Source of the DNA: Patescibacteria group bacterium
GTDB lineage: Bacteria > Patescibacteriota > Minisyncoccia > Minisyncoccales > GWA2-46-15
Assembly (NCBI GenBank): GCA_018895125.1
Contig: JAHIOR010000026.1
Span: 1 to 10,732 of the forward strand
Direction of reading: 5' to 3'
DNA length: 10,732 nt
Position numbers and translations under genes: made by a program. Positions 6,707 through 10,732 of this stretch are shown piece by piece (the first letter of the stretch is position 1; every line of letters starts with the position of its first letter). A model generated the notes under the pieces. The model searched no databases and was not told the DNA's origin. It saw only the letters and a list, made by a program, of their open reading frames with translations.

Positions 6707-6798
6707 CGGACCGATCGGAGCCAGCTAACAATGGTATGGATTAAAACCCCCGCTCCGATTAACCCGCAAACTATGAAAAATATCCCTACTGGCGTCAT
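6694..6798 (-). CDS. Small single-pass membrane protein (34 aa), unknown function
   Basis: Minus strand ATG at 6798, TAA at 6696-6694. The start is fixed by a strong Shine-Dalgarno, AAAGGAGG, whose AGGAGG core (6809-6804) is 5 bases before the ATG. The ATG inside GGATGAC leads to an immediate stop. The peptide begins MTPVGIFFIVCGLIGAGVL, forming one hydrophobic helix of about 20 residues, and ends in a basic tail (WLRSVRKAP), which predicts an inner-membrane anchor with the tail in the cytoplasm. The frame stays open upstream to 7065, but that extension runs antisense through the threonine leader and gives a low-complexity valine run, so I reject it. Function is unknown. Small hydrophobic peptides of this size include type I toxins and membrane-complex accessory peptides, but nothing here decides. 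Strong Shine-Dalgarno use contrasts with the SD-less housekeeping genes. Confidence 0.6.
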   Translation of the reverse strand: MTPVGIFFIVCGLIGAGVLIHTIVSWLRSVRKAP

Positions 6799-6855
6799 GT
6801 CATCCTCCTTTCTCACAGTTAATTTAAAGCATATTAAGCCGAGTTCGGCAAGCCA

Positions 6856-6883
6856 TTGACAACTATTTGCCAAGAGATATACT
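6856..6883 (+). promoter_or_regulatory. Strong sigma70-type promoter of the threonine leader / thrS region
   Basis: Perfect TTGACA (6856-6861), 16-base spacer, TATACT (6878-6883). The expected start is about 6889-6890, which coincides with the A of the leader-peptide AUG, so the leader would be translated without a 5' untranslated region. GGCAA (6847-6851) and TTGCC (6868-6872) flank the -35 as a short inverted repeat. Confidence 0.72.
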
Positions 6884-6889
6884 AAAAGC

Positions 6890-6961
6890 ATGATTTTACC
6901 CATTCTGACAACCACCGCTACGACCACCACTACCTGCCTTTGGCGGGAGATGTTTTCGTAG
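6890..6961 (+). CDS. Threonine-rich leader peptide of a candidate thrS attenuator (23 aa)
   Basis: ATG at 6890, TAG at 6959-6961. The peptide starts MILPIL and continues TTTATTTTT, then CLWREMFS: eight threonine codons among nine consecutive codons (6908-6934; ACA, ACC x5, ACG, ACT, with one GCT alanine). This resembles the design of the E. coli thr operon leader peptide. It lies in a noncoding gap, starts where the promoter predicts the RNA 5' end, and precedes thrS. The role would be to sense charged tRNA-Thr: a ribosome stalled on the threonine codons changes folding of the RNA downstream. The stop codon lies inside segment 2 of the alternative structures, as in classical attenuators. No Shine-Dalgarno is seen, so translation would have to be leaderless. 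The peptide itself is not expected to have a function. Confidence 0.75.
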   Translation: MILPILTTTATTTTTCLWREMFS

Positions 6962-7020
6962 TTGTCAGTTAATAGTTCTGCTACCAAGACACCTCCTGCT
7001 AAAGGAGGCATTTTAATTTC
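6905..7020 (+). promoter_or_regulatory. Transcription attenuator with alternative 1:2, 2:3 and 3:4 helices
   Basis: Segment 1:2 pairs CTGACAA (6905-6911) with TTGTCAG (6962-6968) and CTACGA (6918-6923) with TCGTAG (6956-6961), with an inner CCTGCC-TTT-GGCGGG hairpin (6933-6947). Segment 2:3 pairs 6946-6961 with 6981-6996 over 16 positions, 14 of them paired including one G-U. Segment 3:4 is CCTCCT (6992-6997) with AGGAGG (7003-7008), loop GCTAA, then CATTTTAATTT, a modest intrinsic terminator. 2:3 excludes both 1:2 and 3:4. A ribosome stalled at the threonine codons masks segment 1 and frees 2 to pair with 3, allowing read-through. A ribosome reaching the stop masks 2, so 3:4 forms and transcription ends. 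Pairing was worked out by eye, without energies. Confidence 0.7.
6992..7020 (+). terminator. Attenuator terminator (3:4 hairpin)
   Basis: A 6-bp stem, CCTCCT with AGGAGG, and a 5-base loop, followed by CATTTTAATTTC. The stem is short, so termination would be partial. The 3' arm is itself Shine-Dalgarno-like, so a translational effect on the next gene is an alternative. Confidence 0.5.
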
Positions 7021-7027
7021 GGAGGAG

Positions 7028-7035
7028 AAAGGAGG
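7028..7035 (+). promoter_or_regulatory. Strong Shine-Dalgarno of the 97-aa gene
   Basis: AAAGGAGG ends 8 bases before ATG at 7044. A second GGAGG lies at 7021-7025 and a third in the attenuator stem (7004-7008). The CCTCC at 6992-6996 could pair with any of the three, so ribosome-site occlusion is possible. Confidence 0.7.
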
Positions 7036-7043
7036 CGAGACCG

Positions 7044-7337
7044 ATGAGTAGTAAAATAGTGCCATACCACGAGGGGGATCGAGAGGATGACCAATATCCT
7101 ATACACGTCGACCTAAGTAAGACAAAGCTTAGGAAGGCCGCTGTAAAAAGGATATTAGGCGGGAAGGGCGATTTTGTAGAATGTATCATAAAAAATCCCT
7201 TTCCCCCACGCCATCAGCTACATCTAGAGTGGTACGGGGTCGATGTGAAGACCTACGAGCAGGCCAGACTGTTGAAAAAACATGGGGGTGTGATCAAACA
7301 CAAGACAGTTGGTCCCGGGGTTGGACGACCCTGCTGA
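7044..7337 (+). CDS. Hypothetical protein, 97 aa, between the threonine attenuator and thrS
   Basis: ATG at 7044 has a strong Shine-Dalgarno; the stop is TGA, the only TGA stop in the window. The protein is hydrophilic and basic. It has an acidic start (EGDREDD near residues 10-16), a KTKLRKAAVKRILGGKGDF segment (26-44), a HLEWYGVDVKTYEQARLLKKH segment (60-80) and ends KTVGPGVGRPC. No signal peptide or membrane segment is visible and I do not recognise the family. Codon use is unlike dnaE and thrS: four of six isoleucines are ATA, with AGG and GGG frequent. Its position, first gene after the attenuator and 127 bases before thrS, suggests threonine-dependent expression, but a direct role in tRNA charging is only a guess. 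A longer open frame in another register (7181-7438) lacks a ribosome site and reads as low-information sequence. Confidence 0.62.
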   Translation: MSSKIVPYHEGDREDDQYPIHVDLSKTKLRKAAVKRILGGKGDFVECIIKNPFPPRHQLHLEWYGVDVKTYEQARLLKKHGGVIKHKTVGPGVGRPC

Positions 7338-7342
7338 AAAGA

Positions 7343-7378
7343 TCGGCCGGAATCCATGAAGGAGATGGTTCCGGCCGA
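7343..7378 (+). other. Long hairpin between the 97-aa gene and thrS
   Basis: TCGGCCGGAA (7343-7352) pairs perfectly with TTCCGGCCGA (7369-7378). Inside, CCAT (7354-7357) pairs with ATGG (7365-7368), giving 14 pairs, one bulged T and a GAAGGAG loop. It is followed by CCATATTTGT rather than a solid T run, so it is either a weak terminator of the 97-aa gene or an RNA stability or regulatory element. The purine-rich loop resembles a Shine-Dalgarno. Confidence 0.65.
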
Positions 7379-7441
7379 CCATATTTGTATGAAGCTAAGC
7401 CTCGCACAACTAGACAAGGTCTTTTAATAAGAGTTTAACCA

Positions 7442-7450
7442 TGCTAAAAT
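7442..7450 (+). promoter_or_regulatory. Possible extended -10 promoter of thrS
   Basis: TGC-TAAAAT resembles an extended -10 and would give a start near 7457, 8 bases before the thrS ATG. No good -35 is seen. The same bases form a small dyad, ATGCTA-AAA-TAGCAT (7441-7455). If real, thrS would have a basal promoter in addition to read-through from the attenuator. Confidence 0.3.
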
Positions 7451-7464
7451 AGCATATTACGCTT

Positions 7465-9288
7465 ATGTCTAAGAAATCAGCCCCAAAAGGGGCAAAAAAG
7501 CCCGACTCCCGTAGGGAGTATAGGGAAAAAGAGCTCTATAAGATGCGCCACTCTTGCGAGCACGTTTTAACTCAGGCAATGCTTAAGCTCTGGCCCAAGA
7601 TCAAGATGGCCATGGGGCCAGCTACTGAAGACGGTTTTTACTTTGATTTCGATCCCTCGCCTGCTGGCTCGGGACAGGCCCTAAAGATTTCTGAAGCTGA
7701 TTTTCCCAGGATTGAGGCTGAAATGGCCAAAATTGTCAAAGATAACCTACCTATCCGCAAGAAGATTCTAACTCTAGCTGAGGGCCGCAAACTGTTCAAG
7801 GATAATGCGTATAAGCAAGAGTGGCTAGACGCCATCAAGCAGAAAAAGCAGAAACCAACCGTTTATTGGACCGGTAAAGAATTCGTTGATTTGTGCGCTG
7901 GGCCGCATGTAAAATCAACCGGCGAGATAGGCGCTTTTAAGCTTTTGTCTATTGCCGGAGCTTATTGGCATGGTTCAGAAAAGAACAAGATGCTGACCAG
8001 AATTTACGGCACCTGCTTTGCAACACAAAAAAAGCTGGAGGCATACATTCTACAACAGCAAGAAGCGGAAAAAAGAGATCATCGTAAATTAGGAAAGAAT
8101 TTAGATCTTTTCGTTTTTGCCGATATTGTCGGTAAGGGATTGCCGATGCTTACTCCAAAAGGAACAGTCATTAGAAAAGAGCTTGAAAAATTTGTGCTGG
8201 AAGAAGAAACAAAACGCGGTTATCAGCATGTTATTACCCCTCATCTGGCCAAAGTGGAGCTTTACGAAAAATCAGGTCATTATCCGTATTACAAAGACAT
8301 AATGTATCCGGCCATGCAGATAGACGAAGAAAAACTGATTTTACGGCCAATGACCTGTCCTCACCACTTTATGCTCTACAAATCTCGGCCGCGAAGCTAT
8401 AAAGAGCTGCCCGTGCGGTTTGCCGAGATTGCTTCACAATTCCGTTATGAAAAATCTGGCGAGCTTTCCGGTCTGACTAGAGTAAGGTTATTTTGCCTGG
8501 CTGACGCCCATATAATGTGTGCTAAAGAACAAGCTAAAGATGAGATCAAAAATGTTTTAAATTTGATTGATTATGCCAACTCTGTTTTTGGATTGAAAAA
8601 GGGCATTAATTATCGCTATCGTTTGTCCTTGGGCGACCGCAAAGACGCTAAAAAATACTATAAAGACGACGAGGCCTGGAATGTGGCGGAAAATATCTTA
8701 CGCCAGGTCTTAAAAGAGATAAAAGCCCCATTTTACGAGGCAAAAGGAGAAGCGGCCTTTTACGGTCCAAAAATAGATATCCAGATGAAGAAAGTTAATG
8801 GTCAGGAAGAAACCGCCTTTACGGTTCAGTATGATTTTGTCATGCCAAAAAGATTTGAGTTAGCTTATACAGATAAAGAAGGTAAAGAAAAAGAGGTGGT
8901 TGTTATCCATCGCTCTTCAATCGGTTGTTTTGAAAGAACAATGGCGTTCCTTATTGAGTTTTACGCTGGCGCTTTCCCGGTCTGGCTTAGCCCGGTTCAA
9001 GTCTGGGTAATCCCGGTCAGTCAAAAACATTTTAATTATTCAAAAAAGATTACCAAATCCTTATCAGACCTGGGAATAAGGGCTGAAGCAAGAAATGAAG
9101 ACGACACTTTAGGAAAAAAGATAAGGACCGGGGAATTGCAAAAGATTCCGTATCTGCTGATTGTCGGCGACCGTGAATTAAAAGCCAAGACCGTTGCTGT
9201 CAGGCAAAGGAAAAAAGGAGACTTGGGAGCAATGAAGCTTGATGATTTCATTTCAAAAATAAAGAAGGAAATTAATCAAAAAAAATAG
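7465..9288 (+). CDS. thrS: Threonyl-tRNA synthetase, lacking the TGS domain
   Basis: A class II synthetase that charges tRNA-Thr with threonine in the cytoplasm. At 607 residues it lacks the N-terminal TGS domain of the 642-residue E. coli enzyme and starts with a short basic tail before the editing domain. Editing-site residues are H29-x3-H33 (HSCEH) and C144/H148 (DLCAGPH). Catalytic-domain zinc ligands are C298 (MTCPHH), H349 (DAHIMC) and H482 (IHR). Motif 2 arginine is R327, Q455 sits in TVQYDF, and motif 3 is R491 in FERTMAF. The C-terminal anticodon-binding domain (about 508-600) is complete (SPVQVWVIPVS, TLGKKIRTGELQKIPYLLIVGD). Oddities: the usual FTQDDAH reads FCLADAH (L345 where Gln is usual) and the HR-x3-GS motif has Cys (C488). 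No Shine-Dalgarno. Expression is probably controlled by the upstream threonine attenuator. The next gene starts 8 bases after the TAG. Confidence 0.97.
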   Translation: MSKKSAPKGAKKPDSRREYREKELYKMRHSCEHVLTQAMLKLWPKIKMAMGPATEDGFYFDFDPSPAGSGQALKISEADFPRIEAEMAKIVKDNLPIRKKILTLAEGRKLFKDNAYKQEWLDAIKQKKQKPTVYWTGKEFVDLCAGPHVKSTGEIGAFKLLSIAGAYWHGSEKNKMLTRIYGTCFATQKKLEAYILQQQEAEKRDHRKLGKNLDLFVFADIVGKGLPMLTPKGTVIRKELEKFVLEEETKRGYQHVITPHLAKVELYEKSGHYPYYKDIMYPAMQIDEEKLILRPMTCPHHFMLYKSRPRSYKELPVRFAEIASQFRYEKSGELSGLTRVRLFCLADAHIMCAKEQAKDEIKNVLNLIDYANSVFGLKKGINYRYRLSLGDRKDAKKYYKDDEAWNVAENILRQVLKEIKAPFYEAKGEAAFYGPKIDIQMKKVNGQEETAFTVQYDFVMPKRFELAYTDKEGKEKEVVVIHRSSIGCFERTMAFLIEFYAGAFPVWLSPVQVWVIPVSQKHFNYSKKITKSLSDLGIRAEARNEDDTLGKKIRTGELQKIPYLLIVGDRELKAKTVAVRQRKKGDLGAMKLDDFISKIKKEINQKK

Positions 9289-9296
9289 TCTCATTT

Positions 9297-10732
9297 ATGA
9301 TATCTGACTCAACTAGGAAATATCTTAAGTTCATTGATTCTCTCTCAGAACCGGAGGATCCGGCTGAAGCCTCCAAGATTCACGTTGACTACGTCGCCTC
9401 AAAGATAGCCACTCTTTATGAGAAGCTCCGCCAGGTAATTGATTATCAGGAAGAGCATTTATTGAGAAAAAATACTATCCAGCGGATTTTAAAAAGACGG
9501 CTTCTGCTTTCTTCAACTCCTGAAGAAATTGCCAAGCCTCTTGTTTTTGAATTAATCAGGGGCGGTTACTTCCCTAATGATAAAATCCCGGAGACAAGAG
9601 TCAAAAAGATAGAGAATATCCTTTCAAAATATGTTTTCTTGATGGAAAACTCCCCGGCTGGTTCTGAAAAAAGCGGTCTGGTCGAGTGGCTGAAAAGCCT
9701 GGCTGCTACCGAGATTGAAGAAAAAATGCTGCCCGCCAGAAATGATGATGCCCTTTTGGAATACATGGTTGATGAGCTCTTAAGAAGATTGCAATTTATA
9801 GATGTCAGCCTTGAGGAAGACAGAAAAAAAGAGCTTATTTTCATTGCCTGCCAAAAAGCGCTTTTAAAGGCAGACCAGGCTCTTTTGAGCTGGCGGCTTT
9901 TAAAATTCAAATTACCGGAATTCGCTAATTCGCCAAACCTGGACTTGTTGGTTAAATTCTCAGAAAGCCTGCCGGCAATCAAAAAAGGAGTTGAAGAAAG
10001 CATTGGCGATCCGTTGATCAGGAGAATTCAGCTGGTTGCTTATCGCTTTGTTCCCGGATTTTTAATCATCAGAGATATCGTTGCTGAAGATTCCGGCGAG
10101 GCTAAGAAGATTTTTGACAACTCCGAAACTCTTGAAGCCCGGCTTAAATTCGTTTACGAGAAAAGGTATAAACGCACCAAGATACAAAACAGGACCTGGG
10201 GATTAAGATGGGTTATTTCGATTCTTCTGTCTAAAATGTTTTTGGCTTTTTTGATTGAAATCCCCTATGACCGCATAGCCGATAAGTTTTCTTATGTTTC
10301 CTTGGGAGTTAATCTTTTTGTTCCCCCTTTATTAATGTTTCTGATCATTGCTTCAATCAGGGTGCCGAAAGAGAAAAACAAAAAACTAGTTTGTGACCAA
10401 ACCATGAATGTCGTTTATCCCAAGAAAGAATTGGAAATAATTGTCATTAAAAAACCTCCTGAGAAAAAAGGTTTTAAAAATCTGTTTCTCAGAACAATTT
10501 TCCTGGCCAGTTCAGCCCTGGTCTTTGGCGGCGTTATCTATCTTCTTTTAAAGATAAACTTTAGCTGGGTCAGTATCACTATTTTTCTCGCCTTCTTCTC
10601 TTTAATCGCCTTTTCGGGAATGAAGATAGAATCTTCCAGCAAGCAGCTGAAAGCGGCAGATAGAGAGAAAGAGGAAGGAATTCTGAGCTTTATTGCAGAC
10701 GTTTTCTTCTTGCCCTTTAGAAATGCCGGCAA
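9297..10732 (+). CDS. Hypothetical membrane protein, C-terminus beyond window
   Basis: ATG at 9297 opens a frame of 478 codons to the right edge without a stop. Residues 1-300 are hydrophilic and mostly helical, with many charged heptad-like segments (for example ELLRRLQFIDVSLEEDRKKEL near 160-180) and no recognisable catalytic motif. Four hydrophobic segments follow: about 305-323, 333-354, 397-419 and 424-442, arranged as two hairpins separated by a basic loop (357-395). A further hydrophobic stretch begins near 462. There is no signal peptide, so the N-terminal region should be cytoplasmic. It starts 8 bases after thrS without a Shine-Dalgarno and is probably co-transcribed with it. Codon use matches dnaE and thrS, so it looks like a native, conserved-type gene. 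I do not recognise the family. Confidence 0.8.
   Translation, partial: MISDSTRKYLKFIDSLSEPEDPAEASKIHVDYVASKIATLYEKLRQVIDYQEEHLLRKNTIQRILKRRLLLSSTPEEIAKPLVFELIRGGYFPNDKIPETRVKKIENILSKYVFLMENSPAGSEKSGLVEWLKSLAATEIEEKMLPARNDDALLEYMVDELLRRLQFIDVSLEEDRKKELIFIACQKALLKADQALLSWRLLKFKLPEFANSPNLDLLVKFSESLPAIKKGVEESIGDPLIRRIQLVAYRFVPGFLIIRDIVAEDSGEAKKIFDNSETLEARLKFVYEKRYKRTKIQNRTWGLRWVISILLSKMFLAFLIEIPYDRIADKFSYVSLGVNLFVPPLLMFLIIASIRVPKEKNKKLVCDQTMNVVYPKKELEIIVIKKPPEKKGFKNLFLRTIFLASSALVFGGVIYLLLKINFSWVSITIFLAFFSLIAFSGMKIESSSKQLKAADREKEEGILSFIADVFFLPFRNAG

Noticed and set aside
6674..6859. 61-residue plus-strand frame after dnaE
   Set aside because: No ribosome site; opposite strand of the 34-aa membrane peptide and through two hairpins.
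6847..6872. GGCAA/TTGCC inverted repeat around the -35 as an operator
   Set aside because: Only 5-bp arms; too short to separate from chance.
6694..7065. 123-residue minus-strand reading of which the small membrane protein is the end
   Set aside because: The N-terminal two thirds run antisense through the attenuator (valine run opposite the Thr codons), while a strong Shine-Dalgarno fixes the start at 6798.
7181..7438. 85-residue frame overlapping the 97-aa gene
   Set aside because: No ribosome site, overlaps a better-supported frame, and its end reads through the hairpin at 7343-7378.
9566..10003. 145-residue minus-strand frame
   Set aside because: Antisense of the long continuous plus-strand gene; serine/phenylalanine-rich as expected for a shadow frame.
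1..10732. Alternative genetic code with TGA as glycine (Gracilibacteria/SR1 type)
   Set aside because: Long genes contain no in-frame TGA and end normally.

Overview
The window looks like a piece of a Candidate Phyla Radiation (Patescibacteria, probably Parcubacteria-like) chromosome. This is inferred from compact housekeeping genes with very short spacers, near-absence of Shine-Dalgarno sites before those genes, moderately AT-rich DNA, a ThrRS without the TGS domain, an L32 beginning MGGVPK and an intein in dnaE. No in-frame TGA interrupts the long genes, so the standard bacterial code (table 11) applies.

Left part, minus strand (1-2112): rnhB (RNase HII) is followed by a 310-base gap. That gap holds a candidate structured non-coding RNA with its own TTGACA-17-TATACT promoter and an intrinsic terminator, then a separate promoter for rpmF (ribosomal protein L32). 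rpmF overlaps by one base (TAATG) with a NusB-Nudix fusion gene that runs to the left edge. This side serves RNA/DNA hybrid removal, ribosome assembly and rRNA transcription.

Middle, plus strand (2186-6637): a DnaE1-type replicative DNA polymerase III alpha subunit is interrupted at YGI/C-YQEQ by a 426-residue LAGLIDADG intein that also carries an apparent helix-turn-helix segment. The 73-base gap between rnhB and dnaE is a divergent promoter region with a small dyad.

Right-middle (6638-7464) is the most interesting stretch. After a bidirectional terminator there is a 34-residue single-pass membrane protein on the minus strand with a strong Shine-Dalgarno. Divergent from it is a TTGACA-16-TATACT promoter whose transcript should begin at or very near an AUG. 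That AUG opens a 23-codon leader peptide with eight threonines in nine consecutive codons. The leader is followed by mutually exclusive 1:2, 2:3 and 3:4 RNA helices, the last followed by a T-rich tract. This is the architecture of a threonine transcription attenuator. Downstream lie a 97-residue unknown protein with a strong Shine-Dalgarno, a long hairpin, and thrS (threonyl-tRNA synthetase), which gives a coherent rationale: charged tRNA-Thr shortage would switch on thrS and the unknown gene. I consider this the best candidate for an undescribed system in the window.

Right end (9297-10732): 8 bases after thrS, a large unknown protein with a helical soluble N-terminal region and four predicted membrane segments runs off the right edge. 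No rRNA, tRNA, CRISPR array or insertion sequence was seen.
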